From: Deltaproteobacteria bacterium
Lineage (GTDB): Bacteria; Myxococcota_A; Polyangia; Palsa-1104; JAEUJZ01
Length of the DNA: 7,484 nucleotides
Direction of reading: 5' to 3'
NCBI GenBank assembly: GCA_017990795.1
Contig: JAGNNG010000079.1
Location: forward strand, 1 to 7,484
Of the stretch, positions 1 to 6,261 are shown one piece after another. Below the pieces are notes generated by a model. That model made no database searches and was not told the DNA's origin. It saw only the letters and a program-made list of their open reading frames with translations. The number at the start of each line of letters is the position of its first letter. Within the stretch, counting starts at the first letter, position 1. A program made the position numbers and the translations under genes.

Positions 1-341
1 GCGACGGACTGCGCGCGGGCAATGTCACAGAAGTAGTCTCGCCGACGGTGCCGCCGGGCGCAGTAATCCTGACGGTACCCGCCGCGGGCGAGAAGCTAAA
101 AAAAGGTGATGCCGTCGAGCTTCAGGTTAGCAAGGCCAGCGAGCAGGTCGCAGTACCCAGCGTCCGTGGCAAGAGCCTAGGTGGAGCCAAAGCGGCACTG
201 GAGGCGCTGGGCCTGGTGCTGGGCGATGTACGCAAAGGCAGCGATGACAACGCCGCCGATGGCGCAGTCTTGAGGCAGACGCCTGCGGCTGCAACGATGG
301 TGGCCAAGGGTCAAAAGGTTGACGTCGTCGTAAACGACTAG
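1..341 (+). CDS. PASTA-domain protein, C-terminal fragment (5' end outside window)
   Basis: The reading frame is open from the left edge (first full codon at position 3) to the TAG at 339-341, so the GTG at 48 is internal and not the start. The visible 113 residues hold the second half of one PASTA repeat (DGLRAGNVTEV, then VPAAGEKLKKGDAVELQVSK) and one complete PASTA repeat (from VAVPSVRGKSLGGAKAALE through QTPAAATMVAKGQKVDVVV), ending two residues after the last strand. PASTA repeats are about 65-70-residue modules that often bind muropeptides or beta-lactam-like ligands. They occur at the C-terminus of penicillin-binding proteins and Ser/Thr kinases, and also as free repeat proteins. The part that would tell these apart lies outside the window, so no gene name is given. 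The second repeat carries TPAAAT where the first has the common PAAGEK turn. Transcription probably ends at the hairpin at 394-431. Confidence 0.85.
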   Translation, partial: DGLRAGNVTEVVSPTVPPGAVILTVPAAGEKLKKGDAVELQVSKASEQVAVPSVRGKSLGGAKAALEALGLVLGDVRKGSDDNAADGAVLRQTPAAATMVAKGQKVDVVVND

Positions 342-393
342 CTGCTGCTAATGGGGGCCGCGCGACAGCATCCATCCAAGGCTGCTGCACAAT

Positions 394-431
394 AAAAAAC
401 CCCGTCAGGGTCTGACCCGGACGGGGTTTTT
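394..431. terminator. Bidirectional rho-independent terminator between the PASTA gene and gltA
   Basis: A long hairpin lies in the gap between two convergent genes. The outer stem CCCCGTC (400-406) pairs with GACGGGG (420-426), and the inner stem GGGT (408-411) pairs with ACCC (415-418) around a three-base loop, with one A/G mismatch between the stems. A run of six A (394-399) precedes the stem and five T (427-431) follow it, so the same element gives a GC stem plus U-tract on both strands. It sits 52 bp past the PASTA stop and 50 bp past the gltA stop. Confidence 0.92.
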
Positions 432-481
432 GCTTATCGAGCCCACTCGCATAACGCTGCGGGCTCGTGCTGCTGTTGGGC

Positions 482-1804
<1,323 letters not shown>

Positions 1805-2005
1805 GGTCCCTCGTCTGCAAAAGGGCTAGTTGGAAAGTCGGCGGCGGCTGGGCTGTCCACCCAAAGCAGGCCAAAGAGAAGGTCGAGTTCCTTTAGCTGC
1901 CCGTGACCGCAGGAGCTCCTACTAACTGTGCAGGAACTCTAAATACATAGTTGCGGCAGTCTAGCGAAAGGCAAGGGATTCGTCACCTGTCTTCCAGCAG
2001 GGTGC

Positions 2006-2032
2006 GTCATTCAATTGTCATTGCGCGTCATT
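2006..2032 (+). repeat. Three GTCATT words at helical spacing
   Basis: GTCATT occurs at 2006-2011, 2017-2022 and 2027-2032, with starts 11 and 10 bp apart. The first and third are part of an identical 8-mer, GCGTCATT (2004-2011 and 2025-2032), offset by 21 bp or two helical turns. This places every copy on the same face of the DNA, as expected for cooperative binding of a regulator. The site lies about 200 bp upstream of gltA and 280 bp upstream of the pseudokinase gene. The regulator is unknown. Confidence 0.45.
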
Positions 2033-2140
2033 GCCTTGCTTTTGGTGCCCGCATTTTTCGATGCCGACAAGCTGCAAACCAGCTCGCATAACTGTGGGCA
2101 TGCTCGGACTTATCGGCCCACTCTGTAGGTTGCTGGGCGT

Positions 2141-2162
2141 GCTGTAAGTGAGCTGTAAGTGA
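2141..2162 (+). repeat. Two perfect 11-bp tandem direct repeats (OmpR/PhoB-like site)
   Basis: GCTGTAAGTGA is present twice without a gap (2141-2151, 2152-2162). Shifted by one base, each unit reads CTGTAAGTGAG/A, one helical turn per unit. Members of the OmpR/PhoB response-regulator family bind head-to-tail 11-bp half-sites, and the E. coli Pho box begins each unit with CTGTCAT. The resemblance (CTGT-A) is partial. The distance of 150 bp to the ATG at 2312 suits a regulatory site for that gene. Calling it a PhoB-type operator is inference. Confidence 0.5.
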
Positions 2163-2205
2163 ATTGGGTCCGGTACGCGACAAGCGTGGGCTCGGCTCCG
2201 TCTTT

Positions 2206-2218
2206 TTGGCAACGCCAA
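2206..2218. promoter_or_regulatory. Inverted repeat TTGGC-N3-GCCAA, possible operator
   Basis: A perfect 5-bp inverted repeat with a 3-bp centre, 94 bp upstream of the pseudokinase ATG. It is preceded by a T-run (2202-2207). Its position and symmetry suit a dimeric DNA-binding protein. It is short enough to arise by chance, and it could also form a tiny RNA hairpin in the leader. Confidence 0.3.
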
Positions 2219-2311
2219 CGCTTTTGCGAAGCAAACAGCGATCTCCTGCGCTTCCTACAAAAAAGAAATGGCTCGGCGTGGTAAGGTGGGGCAACCACAA
2301 AAAGAGCAATC

Positions 2312-4090
2312 ATGTCCGTGGCTGAGCTAAAGCGCTGCTTTGAGTGTGGCGCAACCTATCCATCGCAGACCGTGGCTTGCGCAAGCGATGGCACCCCTTT
2401 GACTTTTGATACCGTCGGTCGGCGGTGGAAGGTCGATGGAGTGCTCACGCGGCGCGTCGGCGGGGCGGTTTTCTCGGCGTTTCATTTGATCGAGAAGACG
2501 CGCGCCGCCATCGATCTTTTGCCCGGCGAAAATGCCCGCGATGCCACGGCCAGCGACCGATTGCAGAAGCAGCTGCAGGCACTGCGACTGCTCGATCAAC
2601 ACAAGAACATCCTGCGACTGCTCGAAGATGGCACAGAGCGAGACGGCTCGCGGTTCTTTATCTGCGAGCTACTGCAGGCGCGACCGCTGCAAGATGTCAT
2701 CGACGAGAGGCAGCGACCCGCAGCTGGCTTAATTGAGCCGGCCACGGCGACCGCCACGACGACGGCGTTTTTGCGACCGCTGCTATCGCTGCTTAGCACT
2801 GCGGCGCGACTGGGAATTGCTCACGGCGCGCTGGATGCTTCCCAGATTTACGTCGCCAGCAGCGATGACTTTGCCTCGGGCTTGCATAGCCTCACTCAAA
2901 CCAAGCTACATGGTCTGGCGGTGCTGGGCATGGGGCCTGCGCTGCGCGAAGCGACAGCTGCGGACTTGCGAAGTCTTGGCGGGCTGCTGTTTGAGCTACT
3001 GACCGGCAAGCGACTTCAAACCACCGACGCTAGCGACGCCGCCGCCGCACTCGCCGATCAGCCCGAGCTCCTGCAGCAGCTGGTCTTGCGCGCTGTGAGA
3101 GCCCCTGGTCATCAGCCATTCCAAACGGCGGAAGAGATGCAGCGGGCGCTGACCGGCCAGGCTGCAGCTCCACAGCCTCTGCCGCAGGCACTTAGTGATG
3201 CGCTGGTGATGCCATCGCCACCGACGGCCAGACTGTCGGGACCGATGCGACGGATTAGCTTGCCGCCACCGCCTGCGGTTTCAGCTGGTGGGCCTTTGCC
3301 GACGCTGCGCGTGACTTCACAGCACTCTGCGCTGCCGTCGCCGCTGGCCCCGCTGTCCGTTGCTCCCAACCAGCGCTCAGGTCTTACTGGAGAGCTGCGG
3401 CAGGTCTCGATTCTGGACCTGATTCAAGAGGCACCCCAGCCCAGTCGCGAAGAGACGCTGGCACGTTCTCGTCGTCGGCCCTCGCTGGATCAGATCAAGG
3501 TGCCGTCGTTTCCCCCACCAGAGCCGCTGGACGCTGGAGACAGTCAGCAGCTGGTTATCCACGTCGGCGGTAGCGGCCAGGACGTCCCCGAAGCGCACGA
3601 GCCCACCGTTGACGCGCGCCACGATGTCGCGGTGGTGCCCAGTGCGGCTGCATCCTCCGGAAATCAGGAGCCACTGGTGCCAGCGTCCCTGATTGCAAAC
3701 GCTGCTGCGGGGATCAGCGGTGATGCAGAAGCGCTGGTTCTCAGCCAGCCGGTCGCTGCATCGGTAGCACATTCTGTTAACGCGGCTGTGGCCGAGCCTG
3801 GACCCGGTATCGCCGCAGCGGTGGTTGGCCCCGCAGTCGTAGCGTCTGCCGCACCCGCGCCTGCCTTGCCCAAGTCTAGTCCGGCTCTCGATGCGCCAGT
3901 TGCGGCTGTCGCTGCAGCTTCAACATCATCGCCTCCCGCTGCGCCTTTGGCTGCTGTTTCACCGCCAGTGGTTTCGGCGCGCAACCCAGCCCCAGCTGTC
4001 GCTTCCGGCGACTTGCCCAAGTGGGTTTGGCTAATCATCGTCTTGGCTTCTGTTGCCCTTGCGCTCCTGACCGCCCTGCTCAATCGCTGA
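2312..4090 (+). CDS. Tail-anchored zinc-ribbon pseudokinase (catalytically dead Ser/Thr kinase fold)
   Basis: The protein has 592 residues. Residues 9-26 form a zinc-ribbon-like knuckle, C9-x2-C12-x10-C23-x2-D26, in the CPxCG...CxxDGxxL style often seen ahead of myxobacterial kinases. Residues 38-281 follow a Ser/Thr kinase fold: LLDQHKNILRLLEDG, the C-lobe helix ADLRSLGGLLFELLTGK (αF Asp218), and a last helix ending TAEEMQRAL. The catalytic residues are gone: the glycine loop reads LTRRVGGAVFSA, the VAIK lysine is Asp68, the αC glutamate region is Q-L-Q, HRDLKPEN reads HGALDASQ (171-178), and DFG reads HGL (200-202). ATP phosphotransfer is therefore very unlikely; a binding or scaffold role is inferred. 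Residues 282-568 are a low-complexity Pro/Ala linker. Residues 571-590 are a single membrane helix followed by Asn-Arg, so it should be a tail anchor with the rest in the cytoplasm. There is no signal peptide. The weak AAAGAG site (2301-2306) lies 5 bp before the ATG. The envelope-protein gene follows 50 bp later. Confidence 0.85.
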   Translation: MSVAELKRCFECGATYPSQTVACASDGTPLTFDTVGRRWKVDGVLTRRVGGAVFSAFHLIEKTRAAIDLLPGENARDATASDRLQKQLQALRLLDQHKNILRLLEDGTERDGSRFFICELLQARPLQDVIDERQRPAAGLIEPATATATTTAFLRPLLSLLSTAARLGIAHGALDASQIYVASSDDFASGLHSLTQTKLHGLAVLGMGPALREATAADLRSLGGLLFELLTGKRLQTTDASDAAAALADQPELLQQLVLRAVRAPGHQPFQTAEEMQRALTGQAAAPQPLPQALSDALVMPSPPTARLSGPMRRISLPPPPAVSAGGPLPTLRVTSQHSALPSPLAPLSVAPNQRSGLTGELRQVSILDLIQEAPQPSREETLARSRRRPSLDQIKVPSFPPPEPLDAGDSQQLVIHVGGSGQDVPEAHEPTVDARHDVAVVPSAAASSGNQEPLVPASLIANAAAGISGDAEALVLSQPVAASVAHSVNAAVAEPGPGIAAAVVGPAVVASAAPAPALPKSSPALDAPVAAVAAASTSSPPAAPLAAVSPPVVSARNPAPAVASGDLPKWVWLIIVLASVALALLTALLNR

Positions 4091-4096
4091 TGGCAG

Positions 4097-4115
4097 GCGC
4101 GGAGTCGGTCCGCGC
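4097..4115 (+). promoter_or_regulatory. GC-rich hairpin just after the pseudokinase stop
   Basis: GCGCGGA (4097-4103) and TCCGCGC (4109-4115) form a perfect 7-bp stem around the loop GTCGG, starting 7 bp after the TGA at 4088-4090. There is no T-run behind it, so it is not a standard intrinsic terminator. It could be an mRNA 3'-end stabiliser, a partial terminator that lowers expression of the next gene, or a translational control element. Confidence 0.45.
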
Positions 4116-4120
4116 ATGTG

Positions 4121-4134
4121 GTATCTAAAGATAC
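4121..4134. promoter_or_regulatory. Inverted repeat GTATCT-AA-AGATAC ahead of the envelope-protein gene
   Basis: A perfect 6-bp inverted repeat with a 2-bp centre, AT-rich within a GC-rich stretch, ending 6 bp before the ATG at 4141. It lies where an operator or a -10-type region would sit if translation begins farther downstream (GTG 4258). It also overlaps the expected ribosome site of ATG 4141, which has no clear Shine-Dalgarno sequence. Confidence 0.4.
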
Positions 4135-4140
4135 GCTGTC

Positions 4141-6225
4141 ATGTCGTCGTCTCGCCCGAAAAGAGAGCTGCCCCACGAAGTGCCGCCGGGCTCCACCTGC
4201 GGTTCGCCGGTGTGGATGCCACCGCGGCACCCCCGCACCAAGTCGGGCCGTTCCACAGTGCTGATCCGTCGGGCGTGGCGTCTACTTGGGGCCTGTAGTC
4301 TGCTGCTCGTTGGCCAGGTCCAGGCTGAGCCCGCGCGCCGCGAGCCTACGCCGATGGCGCTGTGCCGGACCGGACTCTCTGCCACGGGCGGTACCGGTCT
4401 GTTTGACCTTCCTATCGCCGAGGCTGGCTGCCCTTGGCGTCTGCGGCTGTCGGTGCAGGTGGCGGGCTTTGCGCAGTCGGGATACTTGCTGCTTGGGGAT
4501 CGACACACACAGCTAGCAGGGACCGTGCAGCTGGCCGCTTCGCTGGGTCACCACGTCGAGGCGTTCGCTTGGCTAGGCGGTCGCGACACCCGCAATCAGC
4601 GGCCCCTGAGCACCGATACCCAGCCCACTGCGCCCATCTTGGCACTTGGCCAGACCTCGCTGGGCTTCAAGCTGCACGCGGACTGGGGCACGATGGCGCA
4701 CGCGGCGCTGCTGCCCTACCTGCGCTTTCACAGTGGTCCCGACGATCTGGGCCCTAGTGTACGAGGCCTCGATCTAGGCCTAGACCTACTCGGCTCAGTC
4801 GAGCTGCAGCGTCGCTTTCCTCGACTACCGCTGCGGCTGCACTTTCTGTTCGGCTACGTCTATGACCGCAGCAGCCAACTGCTTAGCAGCCAGGACTGCA
4901 TGGCACTTGGCGGCGCAGAGTGCTTGGCCACGCGCTTGATCGCGACCGCCGGCTATGGCGTTGGACAGCCCCGCTTGCGTCTAGGGTTGGGCGTGGATGC
5001 AACCCTAGAGCTGGCTCGGCACGTCTGGCTGCAGCCGCTGCTTGTCTACCGCATAAACGCCATGATTGGTGACGGTGATCCAGTGGTAGCGGCGCTGCTG
5101 CGCATGCAGGCCACCGAGGCACCGGTCGACGATCGCTTGGCGCAGTGGCTGACGCTGGGCGGGCGCTTAGGTCTGGGTCTGCCGATGACGCTAGAGCTAG
5201 GTCTGCAGCTAGGACTGCAGAGCGCGGGCTACGCCATGGGCCAAAAGCTCCCTGCCGTGGCTGGTTACGGAGCCCTAACCTGGGAGCTGGACCTGACCAG
5301 TTCGCATCCTGAGCCGCCCTCGCGCGAGGGCTTGTCGCAGCCCGCCAGCGAGCAGCAGCAGCTGGGGGCCGGCTCGGTGGTTGGGGTGGTCGTCGATGCG
5401 CAGACGCAGGTGCCGCTGCCTGATGCCGTGGTGAGGTTTGTCGGCGCGCATCACAACGCGGTGCTGACCGATGAGCGTGGCGAGTTTCGCAGTGCCCCGC
5501 TGTCGGCCCGAGCAGTGGTGGTAGAAGCCAGCCGCGGCGACCATCAGACCGGGCGCCAAGTGGTGCTGCTGCGGGGCTCCGACTCTGCGCAGGTGCGGCT
5601 GCTGCTGCCACCGATCGAACGTCACCAGCTGTCGCGCCTGCAGCTCGAGCTACGTGAGGAGTCGGGACCGATTGCGGCGGCGACCGCAGTGTTGTCGCGA
5701 CAAGGGCAGAGCGTGGAGCTTTCCATGCAGGCCGGTCTACTGGTGGCGCGCGTCCCCGCAGGTCCCTGGCTGCTGCGTGCCGATGCCAGTGGCTACCTCT
5801 CGCGGGAGCAGCTTCTGGTGCTGCCCGTGGGTAGCGAGCAGCGGTTGACTCTCCAGCTCTCGCGACGCCCCAAGGTGCCGCGGGTCCAGCTAGGCACCAC
5901 CGAGATCCTGCTGGGAGAGCCGATCCAGTTTCTGCCCGCCGCCGCCGAGCTGACCTCCGAGAGCGCCAAGCTCCTCGATGAGGTGGTCGATCTGCTGGTT
6001 CATCATGCGGAGCTGCGCAGCCTGCGCATCCTACTGGCCCCCGAAGCGGGCAGCGCTCCACTTATCGCAGAGCAGCAGGCCATCGCGGTCCGCAACTACC
6101 TAGTCCAGCATGGCGTCGCCCCCGAGCGCGCCGTAGCCGAAGTCCTTCCCGCCATCGCCAGCAAAGGCCGAGGTCCGCGCGTAGTCCTTAGCTTTGCCCC
6201 AGATCCTGCACGCGAACCCAAGTAG
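4141..6225 (+). CDS. Outer-membrane-type protein: signal peptide, beta-barrel, two CarboxypepD_reg-like modules, degenerate OmpA-like domain
   Basis: The protein has 694 residues from ATG 4141; an in-frame stop at 4126-4128 limits any earlier start. A signal peptide is clear at 41-62 (RRAWR basic end, hydrophobic core, VQA before Glu63), so the in-frame GTG at 4258 (residue 40) is a likely true start; ATG 4216 is a third option. Residues about 98-385 show alternating, Gly/Leu-rich, amphipathic strands (e.g. LGLGLPMTLELGLQLGLQ) suggesting an outer-membrane beta-barrel. Residues 412-490 (GVVVDAQTQVPLPDAVVRF ... TDERGEFR) match the carboxypeptidase-regulatory-like fold, and 499-578 look like a second, weaker beta-sandwich (VPAGPWLLRADASGYL). 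Residues 582-685 follow the OmpA/Pal/MotB plan (IQFLPAAAELTSESAKLLDEV, then AIAVRNYLVQHGVAPERA). However, GHTD is replaced by LAPE (632-635), and the conserved Arg of LSxxRA by Gln646, so normal peptidoglycan binding is doubtful. It probably shares a transcript with the pseudokinase gene upstream. Function unknown; an envelope structural or sensing role is inferred. Confidence 0.8.
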   Translation: MSSSRPKRELPHEVPPGSTCGSPVWMPPRHPRTKSGRSTVLIRRAWRLLGACSLLLVGQVQAEPARREPTPMALCRTGLSATGGTGLFDLPIAEAGCPWRLRLSVQVAGFAQSGYLLLGDRHTQLAGTVQLAASLGHHVEAFAWLGGRDTRNQRPLSTDTQPTAPILALGQTSLGFKLHADWGTMAHAALLPYLRFHSGPDDLGPSVRGLDLGLDLLGSVELQRRFPRLPLRLHFLFGYVYDRSSQLLSSQDCMALGGAECLATRLIATAGYGVGQPRLRLGLGVDATLELARHVWLQPLLVYRINAMIGDGDPVVAALLRMQATEAPVDDRLAQWLTLGGRLGLGLPMTLELGLQLGLQSAGYAMGQKLPAVAGYGALTWELDLTSSHPEPPSREGLSQPASEQQQLGAGSVVGVVVDAQTQVPLPDAVVRFVGAHHNAVLTDERGEFRSAPLSARAVVVEASRGDHQTGRQVVLLRGSDSAQVRLLLPPIERHQLSRLQLELREESGPIAAATAVLSRQGQSVELSMQAGLLVARVPAGPWLLRADASGYLSREQLLVLPVGSEQRLTLQLSRRPKVPRVQLGTTEILLGEPIQFLPAAAELTSESAKLLDEVVDLLVHHAELRSLRILLAPEAGSAPLIAEQQAIAVRNYLVQHGVAPERAVAEVLPAIASKGRGPRVVLSFAPDPAREPK
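5197..5220 (+). repeat. 12-bp imperfect tandem duplication inside the barrel region
   Basis: CTAGGTCTGCAG (5197-5208) is followed directly by CTAGGACTGCAG (5209-5220), with one mismatch. In frame this encodes LGLQ twice (residues 353-360) within a strand-like stretch. It may be a small in-frame duplication, or simply repeated use of the same codons in an amphipathic beta-strand. Confidence 0.5.
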
Positions 6226-6261
6226 CAGTCAGCCCCCCCGACTGACCTGATGAACGTGGTG

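Larger units (their letters stand above)
1805..2311. promoter_or_regulatory. 507-bp divergent intergenic region with operator-like repeats
   Basis: This gap must carry the promoters of gltA (leftward) and of the pseudokinase gene (rightward). It is visibly richer in A/T than its neighbours. The small frames in it have no family features and no good ribosome site, so I call no gene. Contents from left to right: a perfect 10-bp palindrome AGGAGCTCCT at 1911-1920; a weak leftward promoter candidate, TTGCCT at 1974-1969 and TATGTA at 1949-1944 with a 19-bp spacer; three GTCATT words at 2006, 2017 and 2027; a small hairpin AGCTG/CAGCT at 2070-2084; two tandem GCTGTAAGTGA copies at 2141-2162; and TTGGC-N3-GCCAA at 2206-2218. 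No clean rightward -35/-10 pair is visible. The ATG at 2312 has only a weak site (AAAGAG, 2301-2306). Confidence 0.6.

Noticed and set aside
48..341. GTG at 48 as the start of a 97-residue gene
   Set aside because: The same frame is open to the window edge and the residues before 48 (DGLRAGNVTEVV) complete a PASTA repeat, so the GTG is internal.
2206..2227. Sigma-54 promoter (TTGGC ... TTGC) upstream of the pseudokinase gene
   Set aside because: The GG and GC elements are 18 bp apart instead of the fixed 12 required for sigma-54 promoters.
2018..2313. Three overlapping minus-strand small frames (66-93 codons) in the divergent gap
   Set aside because: No family pattern, no good ribosome site, and two of them begin at or next to the ATG of the pseudokinase gene. 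The region is better explained as regulatory DNA.
4282..4299. Lipobox LGAC (Cys52) making the envelope protein a lipoprotein
   Set aside because: The hydrophobic core follows the cysteine instead of preceding it, and only a few residues separate the basic region from it. The VQA site ten residues later fits signal peptidase I.
4883..6061. 392-codon open frame on the minus strand inside the envelope-protein gene
   Set aside because: Its product is an Arg/Pro/Ala-rich string without any domain pattern, as expected from the complement of a GC-rich gene. The plus-strand frame has a signal peptide and recognisable domains.
4141..6225. Interpretation as a TonB-dependent receptor because of the carboxypeptidase-regulatory-like module
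   Set aside because: In TonB-dependent receptors that module is N-terminal, followed by a plug and a 22-strand barrel. Here it follows the barrel, there is no plug, and an OmpA-like domain ends the protein.
6226..6244. Terminator between the envelope-protein gene and crtI
   Set aside because: CAGTC/GACTG gives only a 5-bp stem with a C-rich 9-base loop and no T-run on either side. Termination here cannot be supported.
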